Shown: positions 46,000 to 56,702 of the stretch, in pieces
Layout: each line of letters opens with the position of its first letter
Numbering within the stretch: the first letter of the stretch is position 1
Assembly: GCA_913776255.1 (NCBI GenBank)
Contig: CAJYLV010000068.1
Span: 78,243 to 142,242 of the forward strand
Direction of reading: 5' to 3'
Origin: an uncultured Sphingomonas sp.
GTDB taxonomy: Bacteria > Pseudomonadota > Alphaproteobacteria > Sphingomonadales > Sphingomonadaceae
Length of the DNA stretch: 64,000 nucleotides
Program-made: the position numbers and the translations under genes
Notes under the pieces: generated by a model
What the model saw: only the letters and a program-made list of their open reading frames with translations
What the model was told of the DNA's origin: nothing
Database searches by the model: none

Positions 46000-48021
46000 T
46001 CAGCTGCGAAACCGTTGGCTCGCTGGCCGGCTACGGCGCCCGGGACGCGTGATGGTCGGCCGCGACGATGCGGTGAGGTCGGTCGGGGCCCGGCGGTGCG
46101 GGTCGGTAGCGGGCGCGCCGTCATCGGTCATGGTCGATCCGGATGCCGGCGACCGAGTAATCTGGGAACGCCCCGCAGACTTCGGGACGGCACCGTCCTT
46201 GCCGGTGGCGCGCGGACGAACCATCCCACCGGCGGCCGGGATCAACGGGCCGCCAGGCTCGATCCCCGCCGTGACGAAACGTCCCTGAAATGCGGAGGCC
46301 GATCCTGCATCGGCCGAGGACGTGCCATGCAGCCGGAATCCGGCGATTTGGCGCATCATGCCATCGACCTCGTTGGCCAGACTGCGCGCCGCCGCGGTCG
46401 CCTCCTCGACCATCGCCGCATTCTGCTGGGTGACGCCGTCCATTTCGCAGACCGCCGTGTTGATCTGCTGCAACCCCGTCGACTGTTGTTCGGCGGCGTC
46501 GGCGATGTCCGCGACCAACGCACTGACCTCGTTTATCTTTTGAACGATACGCTCAAGCGCTCGCCCCGCGTCGCCGACCAGCGCGACGCCCGCCCCCACC
46601 TGAATCGATGACGCGGTGATCCGCGTCTTCACATCCTTGGCCGCGTCGGCCGAGCGCTGCGCCAAGGCTCGAACCTCGGATGCGACGACGGCGAACCCTC
46701 GCCCGGCGTCGCCGGCACGCGCCGCCTCGACGCCGGCGTTGAGCGCGAGAAGGTTGGTCTGGAAGGCGATCCCGTCGATGACGCTGATGATGTCGCTGAT
46801 CTCGCTGGCGCCGCGTTCGATACCGCCCATCGCCTCGACCGCGCGGCGGACGATTTCGCCCGAGCGCTCGGCTTCTTCGGCCGCGTCGCGCGCCGTGGCG
46901 TTCGCCTTCACGGCATGGCCCGCGGTACTCTGCACCGTCGCGGTGATCTGGGTCATCGCGGCGGCAGTCTCCTCCAGCGAGGCTGCCTGCTGCTCGGTGC
47001 GCTGCGACAGGTCGTCCGACGCCTGCCAGATGTCACTGGTCCCGCTGCCGATGCTCGCGGCGGCCTGTGCGACCTGCGACAACGTCCCGTGCAGTGCCAG
47101 CGCCGCCTTGTTGAAGTCCGCACGCACCTTTGCATAAGCGTCGGGAAAGTCGTCGTCGATATGCGACGTGAGATCGCCACGCGCGAGTGCGGCAAGCCCG
47201 GTCGCGAGCGCCTCGGTGACCCGCGCCACCACCCGCGTCTTCTCACGCTCGGCCTCGGTCACGGCACGCCGGTAATCATCGACGGCGCGGGCGATTTCGC
47301 CGATCTCGTCCTGCTGATCGAGATGCGGCATCGTCCCCTTTTCGGACTGCGTCGCCAGCGCGGGCAATGCCTGTGCCAGGCGACGGAGCGGCGCCACCAC
47401 CTTGACTGATATGAGATAGGTCGACGCTGCGAGCACCGTGATCGCGGCGAAGATCAGCGCGAGCATGAAATAGCTGCTCAACCGCGCGGCGGTGCTGGCG
47501 TCACTTCCGGTCTGGTCCGCCACTTTCAGCTGAAGATCGACCAGCTTCCCGATCACCTGCGAAACCGGATCGATGCTCTGGTAAAGTCTGGCTCGGACGA
47601 AACGGTCGAGCCCAGCCCGGTCGCGATTGTCGAGCAGCGCCTCGAGTTCGTCCACCCGCACGTCCGCCGTGCGCATCCGCGCCTCGGCCTCCTGCACCAA
47701 CCTTTCTTCCTCGCGGTCGATCTTGGTCAGCGAATACGCCTTCCAGCTTTCGTGCAGTCGCTCCGATCCCTGCCGCACCTTCTCGGCCGCGGCGGCATAA
47801 GACAGATTGCCGTTGCGAGCCTTGTGCGCGGCGTCGACGATGTCGACCGCATATTGATCGGCGACGATCTTCAGGTCGCGCATCGGCGCGACGCGATCCT
47901 GGATGATCGTGTCGAGCGCCGCTTCGTTCGTGCTCATGCTCCAGAAACCGAAGGCAGCGAGCAGCGCGATCGAGACGCCCAATGCCCAGAGCGAGGCGAA
48001 CAATTTGGCGCGGACGGTCAT
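46000..48021 (-). CDS. Methyl-accepting chemotaxis protein
   Basis: The 673-residue protein has transmembrane segments near residues 9-30 and 190-210 enclosing a helical 4HB-type periplasmic sensor, then a HAMP domain (~210-265) and a signalling domain whose hairpin tip reads VVASEVRALAQRSADAAKDV. ISDIISVIDGIAFQTNLLAL is the canonical core. The final ~95 residues are proline/arginine-rich, without the acidic aromatic pentapeptide seen at the end of many receptors, and abut the broken TIR gene. The ligand is unknown. Confidence 0.93.
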   Translation of the reverse strand: MTVRAKLFASLWALGVSIALLAAFGFWSMSTNEAALDTIIQDRVAPMRDLKIVADQYAVDIVDAAHKARNGNLSYAAAAEKVRQGSERLHESWKAYSLTKIDREEERLVQEAEARMRTADVRVDELEALLDNRDRAGLDRFVRARLYQSIDPVSQVIGKLVDLQLKVADQTGSDASTAARLSSYFMLALIFAAITVLAASTYLISVKVVAPLRRLAQALPALATQSEKGTMPHLDQQDEIGEIARAVDDYRRAVTEAEREKTRVVARVTEALATGLAALARGDLTSHIDDDFPDAYAKVRADFNKAALALHGTLSQVAQAAASIGSGTSDIWQASDDLSQRTEQQAASLEETAAAMTQITATVQSTAGHAVKANATARDAAEEAERSGEIVRRAVEAMGGIERGASEISDIISVIDGIAFQTNLLALNAGVEAARAGDAGRGFAVVASEVRALAQRSADAAKDVKTRITASSIQVGAGVALVGDAGRALERIVQKINEVSALVADIADAAEQQSTGLQQINTAVCEMDGVTQQNAAMVEEATAAARSLANEVDGMMRQIAGFRLHGTSSADAGSASAFQGRFVTAGIEPGGPLIPAAGGMVRPRATGKDGAVPKSAGRSQITRSPASGSTMTDDGAPATDPHRRAPTDLTASSRPTITRPGRRSRPASQRFRS

Positions 48022-48121
48022 AACGTCACTATAGCAGAGCGACGGCGCTCACCGCTCGCAAGCGCGCACAATCCGATGAACGCCGGCCGCGCCCGGGGGG
48101 CCGTCCGACGACCGTCGCCGT

Positions 48122-48817
48122 TCAGTCGTGCAGGATCGGCCCGATGGCGTTGATGGTCAGTTGCAGGCTCAGCGCATGTTCCATCTGCGGGCGGATCCCG
48201 TTTCGCCCGAACCGATATTGGTTGAGATAGCCGATATCCAGCAACGCCTTGCGAGCGATCAGCGGGATCGTCACGCCGAGCATGTTGCGCATCCGCTCAT
48301 AGCCGGACCGCTGCCCCCAGCGCGTCGCATTCGGCAGGATGAAGCTCTCATGCGAAGCGAAGAACGCCAGCTTGCCGCTGCGCAAGGGGAAGTTTCGACG
48401 CAGCAAAGGTCTGATCCGTATGCCGACCTCATCACCGCCGGGGTTGAACCGCTCGTCGACGCGGAACCGCCCGAACAGATTACCGTGCGTCAGGACGACC
48501 TGCTGACGGAGCCGGTTTTCGTGGACCGACGGACCGGAAGCGCTGAACAACCCGACCCGGCGATAGCCTAGCCCCAATTCCACCGAACGGCTTACCTTCC
48601 AGCCGAGCAGCGCGCCATATTCGGTCTGGCTGATCCCGTCGGCGCGATCACCCCATCGCCCGATCTGCTCGAGCGTCACGCGCACCTCGGGCGTGAGCGG
48701 CACGTTGACGTTGACCTGCTCCCAGAATTGCTCGTCTTCCACCTGCGCGACGGCAGGCGCCGCGAACAGCAGCGCAGCCGGCAACAACGCGACGCAACGC
48801 AGTCTGGACACGAACAC
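48122..48817 (-). CDS. DUF2490 outer-membrane-like protein
   Basis: The 231-residue protein has a signal peptide (LLPAALLFAAPAVAQ) and the DUF2490 pattern: FWEQVNVNVPL at the start, repeated amphipathic beta strands such as LGLGYRRVGLF and FRVDERFN, and a near C-terminal YLNQYRFG. The family is a putative small beta-barrel of unknown function in Bacteroidetes and Proteobacteria. The start is at 48817, 100 bases downstream lies the chemoreceptor on the same strand. Confidence 0.82.
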   Translation of the reverse strand: MFVSRLRCVALLPAALLFAAPAVAQVEDEQFWEQVNVNVPLTPEVRVTLEQIGRWGDRADGISQTEYGALLGWKVSRSVELGLGYRRVGLFSASGPSVHENRLRQQVVLTHGNLFGRFRVDERFNPGGDEVGIRIRPLLRRNFPLRSGKLAFFASHESFILPNATRWGQRSGYERMRNMLGVTIPLIARKALLDIGYLNQYRFGRNGIRPQMEHALSLQLTINAIGPILHD

Positions 48818-48915
48818 CCCCCGGCCGAATTCAACGCGCCCGTATAGCGATTGCGCAGCCTCTGGCTATGTCGCCGGCCGCGATCTTCATCTTCAATTCA
48901 TTCATCGTACAAAAT

Positions 48916-48928
48916 CGGTATTTTACCG
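48916..48928. promoter_or_regulatory. Palindrome upstream of the TonB receptor at 49047
   Basis: CGGTA-TTT-TACCG is a perfect inverted repeat in an AT-rich patch about 118 bases before the receptor start. It may be an operator for an unlinked regulator; no regulator gene is adjacent. Confidence 0.35.
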
Positions 48929-49046
48929 CAAAAGCGTTGCTGTCACCAAGCTTGATCGCTCCGCTCTTCTCGCGCCGTGTACCGGACCGGGACACCTACC
49001 CCGGGCACAGCGCGCCAAAATGAAGACATAAGGTCGGGAGAGGAAC

Positions 49047-51938
49047 ATGAGATCGTGGTGGATGCTGGCCGCCCTGGGCGCCGGCTGCTCGATATCGTCG
49101 CTGGCGGCGGCACAAAGCGCCCCCCCGGCGCCGGCAGACCCGCAGGGCCCCGGTGCGCTGGCGCTTCCCGGGCAGGCGTCGGCGGCGCCCGCAGCCGAGC
49201 CGGCCGTTCCGCCAGCGCAAGCGGGTGCGACCGAGGACATCGTCGTTACCGGCATCCGCGCCAGTCTCAGTTCGTCGGCACAGACGAAGCGTGACGCCAA
49301 TCAGATCGTCGATTCGATCTCGGCGGTCGACGTCGGCAAATTCCCCGACGCGAACATCGCGGAGTCGCTCCAGCGGATCACCGGCGTGGCGATCGACCGC
49401 TCAGGCGGCGAGGGCCAGTTCATCACGGTGCGCGGGCTTGGACCGGAGTTCAACACGGTGCTCGTCAACGGCCGCGTCATGGCCACCGACAATGCCGGTC
49501 GTGAATTCTCGTTCGACGTGCTGTCGTCGAACATGATCCAGCGCACCGACGTCTTCAAGTCGCCGGTGCCGGAGTTGCAGGAAGGCGGGATCGGCGCGAC
49601 CGTCAACATCGTGACCGCGCGACCGCTGGAAGGCCGCAGCGGCCTCCATGCCGCGGCGCAGATCGGCGGGATCTACGACCGGTCGCGCAAGAGCGTCACG
49701 CCCGATCTCGCCGCGACCGTCTCCTATGCCAATCCGGACAAGACGTTCGGCGTGCTGCTCGCGGGCTCCTACACCAAGCGCAAGAGCCAGACCGATCAGA
49801 TCGCGATCGACGGCTGGATCAACGGGCGCCCCGACATCGTGCAGACGATCGGCGGCGTGCCGACGCTGATCAAGGAGAACAACCCGCTCTATCCCGTCAC
49901 CGGCAATGCCAATCTGCCGCAGAGCGTCTATTACCAGCGTGCGCAGGAAGAACGCGAGCGGATCAACGTCTCGGGCGCGGTGCAGTTCAGGCCGGCGGAC
50001 AATCTCGAGATCACCGTCGACGGCATCTATTCGCGCTTCAACATCTCGGGCGTGACGCGCCGGCTCGATAACTTCATGGCCGCGCCTTATTATCAGCCGA
50101 CCTTCGACGCGACCAACACCGCCACCGGCCTGACGATGCTGGGACGCGACTTCATCGCCGCCAACCCGCAATTCCTCGCGGACAATCCGACGCTGACCAA
50201 CAATGGCGTCAACGCCAAGGTCGATCACGTCTACAATACGACCAACCGCAAGTCGGACAGCTATCAAATTGGCGGCAACATCAAGTGGAACCCGGCCGAG
50301 AACGTCGAGCTGCGCCTGGACGTTTCCACCACCGGGGCCAACCGCAACTCGCCAAACGCCTATCTCGTCTATGGCGCGCTGCTGCCCTACAGCTATCAAT
50401 TCTCGCTCGACGGCGGAAAGGGGATCCCGTCGATCTCCTACGACAATAACATCATCAACAATCCCGACCTGATGCGGCTGCACTATATGGGGATCGACGC
50501 GAACCGTTCGCGCGACCGCGGCTCCGAATATCACTTCGATACGAAGTGGGACGTCGACGGCTCGATCCTCCGCAACGTCACGCTCGGCGGATCGTACACC
50601 GAGCGGCGCAAGATCAATCGCCAGTTCAACAACAGCGACTCGAACTGCACCTATTGCGGCTATCAGGTCCCGATCGCGTCCGGCCTGCTCAAGCCCTATG
50701 AATGGGGCGACCTGCTCGGCGGCGGGCAGAACATCCCGCCCTCGCTGTTCGAGGTCGATCCGCAGGCGTTCCTCGCCTATCTCAACGACCCCGCCACGCT
50801 CAGCATCCCCTCGAACGGCCGCACGCCCGAGCAGCAGGCGGCATTCGCCGCGCAGGTGCAGGCGCTGGAAGGCGGTCCGTTCGGCGTCCGCGAGCAGCTA
50901 CGCGGCACCGTCAACGTGCAGGAACGGCTCACCGCGGGCTATATCAGCATGCAGTTCGGCAACGATCGCTGGACCGGCAATGCCGGGGTGCGCGTGATCC
51001 GCACGCAGGTGTTGTCCTCGGGGTTCAACACGCCGGTCACCGGGATCCGGAACACCCCCGGCGACGACACGCTGCAATATTCCTACGGCCCGGCGACCGC
51101 GATCGCGGTGCGCAACAGCTATGTGAATGCGTTGCCGTCGGCGAACGTGAAGTACAACCTCACCGACAAGCTGATCGCACGCGCGGCGTTCTCGCAGACG
51201 ATCACGCGGCCGACGCTCACCGATCTGGGCGTCAACAACGATTACGGCGGGCGCATCGCGGTGCCGCTGTCGTCGGGGGGCAATCCCAACCTGCTGCCGT
51301 TCCGCTCGACCAACTACGACGTGTCGCTGGAATGGTATCTGTCGCGCGTCAGTTATATCAGCGTCGGGGGCTTCTATAAGGACCTGTCGGACTTCCTCGA
51401 GCTGCAGACGCTGCCGGTGGAGCGGTTCGACCGCGTCTATCAGGACACGCGCACGCGCAACGGGCAGAGCGGCACGATCAAGGGCATCGAGGTCGGCGGG
51501 CAATATTCGTTCGACGCACTCGGCGGGTTCGTCGGCGGCTTCGGCCTGACCGGCAACTACACCTATGTCGCCAGCAGCGCCGAGCGTGACCAGACGCTGG
51601 CGGACTTCCAGTGCGGCTATAACGGCCTGTCGCCGCACTCAGCGAATGGCAGCGTCTTCTACGAGAAATACGGTCTATCGGCACGCGTCTCGTACAACTG
51701 GCGCTCCGATTATCTGCGCAACTGCCGCGACAGCCAGTCACGGCCGCGCAACCGCTCGTCCTATGGCCAGCTCGATTTCAACGTGTCCTATGATTTCACG
51801 CCCAACTTCCAGGTCTATGTGCAGGGTGTCAACGTGACCAACGAGTTCATCGACGAATGGTCGGCGATCAAGGAGCGCTATCTGCTCCAGCAGGAAACCG
51901 GCGCCCGGTACAACTTCGGCGTTCGCGCCAAATTCTGA
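49047..51938 (+). CDS. TonB-dependent receptor, Xanthomonas/Caulobacter carbohydrate type
   Basis: The 963-residue outer-membrane protein has a signal peptide, TonB box (EDIVVTGIRASLSSS), and plug with DVGKFPDANIAESLQRITGV, then a large barrel ending FGVRAKF. It shares the GKFPD signature with the receptor at 29256. GGTCGGGAGAGGAAC precedes ATG 49047. A sodium-solute symporter gene follows after 174 bases on the same strand, so the pair probably takes up the same sugar-like compound through both membranes. Confidence 0.95.
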   Translation: MRSWWMLAALGAGCSISSLAAAQSAPPAPADPQGPGALALPGQASAAPAAEPAVPPAQAGATEDIVVTGIRASLSSSAQTKRDANQIVDSISAVDVGKFPDANIAESLQRITGVAIDRSGGEGQFITVRGLGPEFNTVLVNGRVMATDNAGREFSFDVLSSNMIQRTDVFKSPVPELQEGGIGATVNIVTARPLEGRSGLHAAAQIGGIYDRSRKSVTPDLAATVSYANPDKTFGVLLAGSYTKRKSQTDQIAIDGWINGRPDIVQTIGGVPTLIKENNPLYPVTGNANLPQSVYYQRAQEERERINVSGAVQFRPADNLEITVDGIYSRFNISGVTRRLDNFMAAPYYQPTFDATNTATGLTMLGRDFIAANPQFLADNPTLTNNGVNAKVDHVYNTTNRKSDSYQIGGNIKWNPAENVELRLDVSTTGANRNSPNAYLVYGALLPYSYQFSLDGGKGIPSISYDNNIINNPDLMRLHYMGIDANRSRDRGSEYHFDTKWDVDGSILRNVTLGGSYTERRKINRQFNNSDSNCTYCGYQVPIASGLLKPYEWGDLLGGGQNIPPSLFEVDPQAFLAYLNDPATLSIPSNGRTPEQQAAFAAQVQALEGGPFGVREQLRGTVNVQERLTAGYISMQFGNDRWTGNAGVRVIRTQVLSSGFNTPVTGIRNTPGDDTLQYSYGPATAIAVRNSYVNALPSANVKYNLTDKLIARAAFSQTITRPTLTDLGVNNDYGGRIAVPLSSGGNPNLLPFRSTNYDVSLEWYLSRVSYISVGGFYKDLSDFLELQTLPVERFDRVYQDTRTRNGQSGTIKGIEVGGQYSFDALGGFVGGFGLTGNYTYVASSAERDQTLADFQCGYNGLSPHSANGSVFYEKYGLSARVSYNWRSDYLRNCRDSQSRPRNRSSYGQLDFNVSYDFTPNFQVYVQGVNVTNEFIDEWSAIKERYLLQQETGARYNFGVRAKF

Positions 51939-52112
51939 TGCACTTCCGGGGCACTGGGCACCGCCACGCGCGTCCGCCCATGCTCCGGCACGCCCCGTGG
52001 AGTGACCAAGCGCCGGTGCGCTGCGGGTCGGCTGCGACGTGGACGTGGCGGTGACATTCGCTACACAGAAGCCTCGGATCGCGGGCCGCCGCTGATCGCG
52101 GGGAGGGAATTG

Positions 52113-53708
52113 ATGACATTACAGACGATCGATCTGGTCGTGGTGATCGGCTATGCCATCGGCATTTTCGTGCTGGCGCAATGGGTCAGCCGTGACAAGG
52201 CCGGCGAGACCAAGGACACGTCCGATTATTTCCTCGCGTCCAAGGCATTGCCGTGGTGGGCAGTCGGCGCGTCGCTGATCGCCGCCAATATCTCGGCCGA
52301 GCAGATTGTCGGCATGGCCGGCTCCGGCTACGCGATCGGCCTGGCGATCGCCTCCTACGAATGGATGGCCGGCGCGACTTTGTTGATCGTCGGCAAGTTC
52401 TTCCTGCCGATCTTTCTCCACAACCGCATCTACACGATGCCGCAATTCCTGGAGCAGCGTTACGGCACGTCGATCCGCACGATCATGGCGGTGTTCTGGC
52501 TGGCGCTGTACATCTTCGTCAACCTGACCTCGATCATCTGGCTGGGCTCGATCGCGGTGACGCAGGTCGCGGGCATCAACCAGGATGTCGCACTGGTCGG
52601 GCTCGGCGCATTCGCCGTTCTCTATCAGCTACGTGGCGGTCTCAAGGCCGTGGCGTTGACCGATATCGTGCAGGTGACGCTGCTGGTATTCGGCGGGCTG
52701 CTCGTCTCTGCGCTAACGCTGCGCGCGATCGGCGGCGACGCGGGGATCATCGGCGGGTTCGGGGAGCTGACGCGGCGCGTTCCGGATCATTTCGACATGA
52801 TCCTGTCGCCGGACAATCCGCATTACAAGGAGCTTCCCGGCCTTGCGGTGCTCATCGGTGGCATGTGGATCGCCAATCTCAGCTACTGGGGCTTCAACCA
52901 GTACATCATCCAGCGCGCGCTGGCCGCCAAAAGCCTGCCCGAGGCGCAGAAGGGGATCGTGTTCGCGGCGTTCCTGAAGCTGCTCATGCCGCTGGTGATC
53001 GTGCTGCCCGGCATCGCGGCGGTGGTGCTCGCGCCCGACCTCGCCAAGCCCGACGAAGCCTATCCCGCGATGCTGCGATTGTTGCCGCCCGGTCTGCTGG
53101 GGCTGGTGTTCGCGGCGCTGATCGCGGCGATCATCGCGTCGACCGCATCGAAGATCAACGCGATCGCGACGATCTTCACCCTCGACCTCTATGCCAAGCA
53201 ATTCGGTCGCAAGACCGTTGCCGAGAATGGTCGCGCCGATCCGGCACAGGAGCGGCGGCTGGTGCTGGTCGGGCGGGTCGCGGCGTGCGTCGCGATCGTG
53301 ATCGCGATGCTGACCGCACGGCCGCTGATCGGGCAGTCGGATCAGGCGTTCCAGTTCATCCAGGAATTCTCGGGCTTCTTCACCCCGGGCATCACCGTGA
53401 TCTTCCTGCTGGGACTGTTCTGGAAGCGCGCCAACGAGGCGGGGGCGATCGGTGCGGCGGTGGCGTCGGTGGTGCTGTCCTATGTGTTGCGCGCGGCGCT
53501 GCCCGACCTGCCGTTCCTCAACCGGATGAGCCTCGTGTTCCTGCTGAGCCTCGCGCTGGCGGTGGTGTTGTCGCTGCTGGTCAAGTCGCGCGCCGACGCC
53601 AATCGCGTCACGGTGCAGGATGTCGATTTCCGCACCACCACCGGGTTCAACGTCGCCTGCCTCGGCATCGTGCTGATCCTGGTCGCGCTCTACGCGACCT
53701 GGTGGTGA
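52113..53708 (+). CDS. Sodium:solute symporter (SSS), SGLT-like
   Basis: The 531-residue protein has about 14 hydrophobic segments and the SSS pattern YFLASKALPWWAVGASLIAA with the sodium-site ISAEQIVG, plus RGGLKAVALTDIVQ. This branch includes sodium/sugar cotransporters. ATG 52113 follows GGGAGGG; the frame is open upstream without hydrophobic character. The TonB receptor upstream suggests a shared cargo, likely a sugar or glycoside. It ends at a strong bidirectional hairpin. Confidence 0.92.
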   Translation: MTLQTIDLVVVIGYAIGIFVLAQWVSRDKAGETKDTSDYFLASKALPWWAVGASLIAANISAEQIVGMAGSGYAIGLAIASYEWMAGATLLIVGKFFLPIFLHNRIYTMPQFLEQRYGTSIRTIMAVFWLALYIFVNLTSIIWLGSIAVTQVAGINQDVALVGLGAFAVLYQLRGGLKAVALTDIVQVTLLVFGGLLVSALTLRAIGGDAGIIGGFGELTRRVPDHFDMILSPDNPHYKELPGLAVLIGGMWIANLSYWGFNQYIIQRALAAKSLPEAQKGIVFAAFLKLLMPLVIVLPGIAAVVLAPDLAKPDEAYPAMLRLLPPGLLGLVFAALIAAIIASTASKINAIATIFTLDLYAKQFGRKTVAENGRADPAQERRLVLVGRVAACVAIVIAMLTARPLIGQSDQAFQFIQEFSGFFTPGITVIFLLGLFWKRANEAGAIGAAVASVVLSYVLRAALPDLPFLNRMSLVFLLSLALAVVLSLLVKSRADANRVTVQDVDFRTTTGFNVACLGIVLILVALYATWW

Positions 53709-53716
53709 GACCGGTC

Positions 53717-53744
53717 GGGGCGGGGAGCCGGAAGCCCCCGCCCC
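53717..53744. terminator. Bidirectional terminator hairpin between convergent genes
   Basis: GGGGCGGGG (53717-53725) pairs with CCCCGCCCC (53736-53744) around a 10-base loop, lying exactly between the stop of the symporter (53708) and the stop of the convergent TonB receptor (53752). There is no long T-run on either strand, but the place and stability support termination. Confidence 0.6.
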
Positions 53745-53751
53745 TTCGGCT

Positions 53752-56610
53752 TCAGAACTTCACCGCGATCCGCGCATAGCCGAACTGGTCGGGCAGATCG
53801 TAGGTGGTGGGATCGAACCCGCCGCAGCTGAGACAATCCGGCGCCCGCTTGCCGAGGATGTTGTTGACCCCCAGCGTCAGCGTCAGCCGCTCGTCCCACA
53901 TCCCCGGCGTCCAGCCGACCTGCGCATCGAGGTAGAGCGTCGGGCGCATGACGTGATCGTTATAGGCCGGCTCGATAACGCGCCCGATGTAGCGGCCGGT
54001 GATCGAGGCGGTGAAGGTCGGGCTCGACCAGTCGATCGTCGCATTGCTCTTGAAGCGCGGATAGGCCTGATCGCCGCGCTCGGTGCCCTGCCGACGGACG
54101 GTCTGGCTGCCATCGGCGGTCGGCAGGGTGGTCGAATATTCGAACAGGAAGTTGTTCGACCACAACAGCCCGAACGTCCCTGCCCCCACCGACGGCGAAC
54201 GCCATGTCAGGATCGCGTCCAGTCCCTCGCTCTTGAGCGAGGCGATGTTCTGGAGCAGCCCGCGGATCTGCGTGATCGCCCCCGAGGTCGAGCGGGTGAT
54301 CGCGCCGCAGGCGACCGGATCGTTGGTCTGCGTGCAATTGGCGAGCAGCACGTCGGCACCGATCGATGAAATCGCATTGTCGACCTTGATCGTATAATAA
54401 TCGACCTCGAGCGACAAACGGCCGACGCCGCTCGCCCATGACGGGCTGTAGACGCCACCGACGATCCAGCTTTCCGACGTTTCCGCCTTCAATGCGCGAT
54501 TGCCGCCGGTGAGGATCGGCAATTGCTGGTTGGTCTGCACATAGCCGGCAGGCACGCCCTGGGCCGTGCAATTCTGCCGCACCGTCGCCGACGTGCCGGT
54601 GGCGTCGGCGGAGCACGGATCGATCACCCCGCCATCGAACCGCGATGGCGTGCCGAACAGCTCGCCGATCGAAGGTGCACGGAAGCCCTGCGCCCAGGTA
54701 CCGCGCAGTCGCAGGTCGTCGACCGGCTTCCAGCTGACGCCGGCCTTCATGGTGGTGCGGCTGCCGCTGGTCGAATAATCCGAATAGCGTGCGGCGAACG
54801 ATCCTTCGAGCAGCTGGAAGAACGGCACGTCCTTGAGCACCGGGATGCTCAGCTCGCCATAGACTTCGTTGACGTCGAAGCTCCCCTGCGTGGCCTGCGC
54901 CGGGATGTCCGAGCCGAGCCCGGCGGCGACGAGCGGATCGGGGCTGAACGAGCCCGATTGACGCCGATATTCATACCCGGCCGCCAGCCCGAGCGGCCCC
55001 GCCGGCAGCTCGAACAGCGTGCCGGTGACGTTGAAGGTCGCATCGACCATCGACTGCTCGCTGCGGTCGCGCTGCTGGAAGGTGATGTAGTCGATCATCG
55101 CCTGCGTGATCGAACCTTCGCCACCGAAGATGTTGAACGGCACGCACGCGCCGGTGCAATCGGCGACCGGGCCGAGCGCGCGGGCGAGGTTGGCGGCGTT
55201 GACGTTGCCCTGCACCACCTGCTTGGCGGTGTTCGACGCATAGATGACGTTGGCATCCCAATACCAGCTGCCCCCGCCGAACGCGAACTTCCCGTCGAGC
55301 GTACCGCCGAGATACATGGTTTCGACCTTCTGGCTGTAATGCCGCGGGCCGTTCTCGACGAAGCGGCGCCCGATGAAGTCATAGTTGCGCGGCAGGCCGG
55401 CGTTGCCGGTTGCGAGCGTCACGCCGAACGGATTGTACGGGTTGGTCGCGTCGATCGAGATCGTGTCGAGCAGATTGCCGTTGCCCGCGTCGGGACCGAC
55501 GAACAGCGGCAGCGGCGCCGCCTGATTGTCCGAAGTGCGGCGATTGTAGATCATCCGCGTCGTCAGCCGGACGTTGTCGCCGAGATCGCCCTGAAAATTG
55601 ACGAACGCGCCGAACCGCTCCTGCGGCGTCAGCAGGTAATTGTACGGGCGAAAGTTGAACCGGTCGGCGACCGTGAACTCCTTGAAGTCGCTGTTCGCCC
55701 CCGTCGGATCAGTCGGGTCGAAGCGCGGACGGCCGAGCGGGTTCGACTTCAGCGTCAGGTTCATGCCCGCGCCCGTCACCGGATTGTTGATGAGGAAGCG
55801 ACCGTTGGGCGTGCCCGAGCTACAGCTGGTGGTACAGGCGGTCGCCCCCGGATCGGGGAAGGCGTAATAGCTGCGATCGCCCGCGAAAACAGAGCCTTGC
55901 TTGATATAATTCGCGCCGGCCACGAACGAGATGCCGGCTTCCTCATCGCGATGTCCCCAGCTGAGCTGGTAATTCTGCGTCACGCCGTCGCCCTGCGGAT
56001 AGGCGCCGCCCTGCGCCGAGGCGACGAAGCCGTTCTGGCGTTTCTTGGTGATGATGTTGACGACACCGGCGATCGCGTCGGAACCATAGATCGTCGAGGC
56101 GCCGTCGCGCAGCACCTCGACGCGCTCGATCATGCTGTCGGGGATGGCGTTGAGGTCGACCGCGCCGGGCACGCCGCTCGCCGCGCTGCCGTTGATGAAG
56201 CGCAGCCCGTCGACCAGCACGAGCGTTCGGCGGCTGCCGAGATAGCGCAGATCGATTTCCGACGAACCCGCGCCGACGCCGCCGCCATCGGGCGGGTTGC
56301 CGTTGTTGCCCGAGCGGTTGAAGCGCGAATTGAGCCCGCCGGCCGCGCCAGGCAGCCGTTGCAGGACGTCGGCGATCGACGACAGGCCGGTGCGTGCGAT
56401 GTCGGCATTGTCGAGCGTCGTGACCGGCGCCGCCTGCGCGAGCGGACTCTGCCGGATGCGCGATCCGGTGACGACGACGGTATCGCCCTCGCCCGGATCA
56501 CCGGCCGGATCGGCGGCGGTCTGGGCGGTGGCCGGCAGCGCGGCCAGCAGCGCGCACGACGCGACGCCGATGATGGCGCGTCGCCGCACGTTCGTGTTCT
56601 TCGCGGTCAT
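53752..56610 (-). CDS. TonB-dependent receptor, second in DUF885 operon
   Basis: The 952-residue protein has a signal peptide ([13 protein letters not shown]), TonB box [10 protein letters not shown], a plug with [32 protein letters not shown] and [12 protein letters not shown], and a barrel ending YARIAVKF. It resembles the receptor at 39049 rather than the carbohydrate type. AAGGGGA precedes ATG 56610. It follows a DUF885 gene by 92 bases on the same strand, so peptide-like cargo is plausible. Confidence 0.94.
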   Translation of the reverse strand: MTAKNTNVRRRAIIGVASCALLAALPATAQTAADPAGDPGEGDTVVVTGSRIRQSPLAQAAPVTTLDNADIARTGLSSIADVLQRLPGAAGGLNSRFNRSGNNGNPPDGGGVGAGSSEIDLRYLGSRRTLVLVDGLRFINGSAASGVPGAVDLNAIPDSMIERVEVLRDGASTIYGSDAIAGVVNIITKKRQNGFVASAQGGAYPQGDGVTQNYQLSWGHRDEEAGISFVAGANYIKQGSVFAGDRSYYAFPDPGATACTTSCSSGTPNGRFLINNPVTGAGMNLTLKSNPLGRPRFDPTDPTGANSDFKEFTVADRFNFRPYNYLLTPQERFGAFVNFQGDLGDNVRLTTRMIYNRRTSDNQAAPLPLFVGPDAGNGNLLDTISIDATNPYNPFGVTLATGNAGLPRNYDFIGRRFVENGPRHYSQKVETMYLGGTLDGKFAFGGGSWYWDANVIYASNTAKQVVQGNVNAANLARALGPVADCTGACVPFNIFGGEGSITQAMIDYITFQQRDRSEQSMVDATFNVTGTLFELPAGPLGLAAGYEYRRQSGSFSPDPLVAAGLGSDIPAQATQGSFDVNEVYGELSIPVLKDVPFFQLLEGSFAARYSDYSTSGSRTTMKAGVSWKPVDDLRLRGTWAQGFRAPSIGELFGTPSRFDGGVIDPCSADATGTSATVRQNCTAQGVPAGYVQTNQQLPILTGGNRALKAETSESWIVGGVYSPSWASGVGRLSLEVDYYTIKVDNAISSIGADVLLANCTQTNDPVACGAITRSTSGAITQIRGLLQNIASLKSEGLDAILTWRSPSVGAGTFGLLWSNNFLFEYSTTLPTADGSQTVRRQGTERGDQAYPRFKSNATIDWSSPTFTASITGRYIGRVIEPAYNDHVMRPTLYLDAQVGWTPGMWDERLTLTLGVNNILGKRAPDCLSCGGFDPTTYDLPDQFGYARIAVKF

Positions 56611-56702
56611 GTAGATTTCCCCTTCGTCGTTCGTTTTTCCCTGTCCCTGCTGCGGGTTATCCGGGCGCGTGCCTCTCTATGCGGGCCGCTTTCCCCGTGA
56701 TC

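Noticed and set aside
51939..52112. Possible terminator between TonB receptor and SSS symporter.
   Set aside because: Only imperfect pairing is visible and the same direction of both genes fits one operon.
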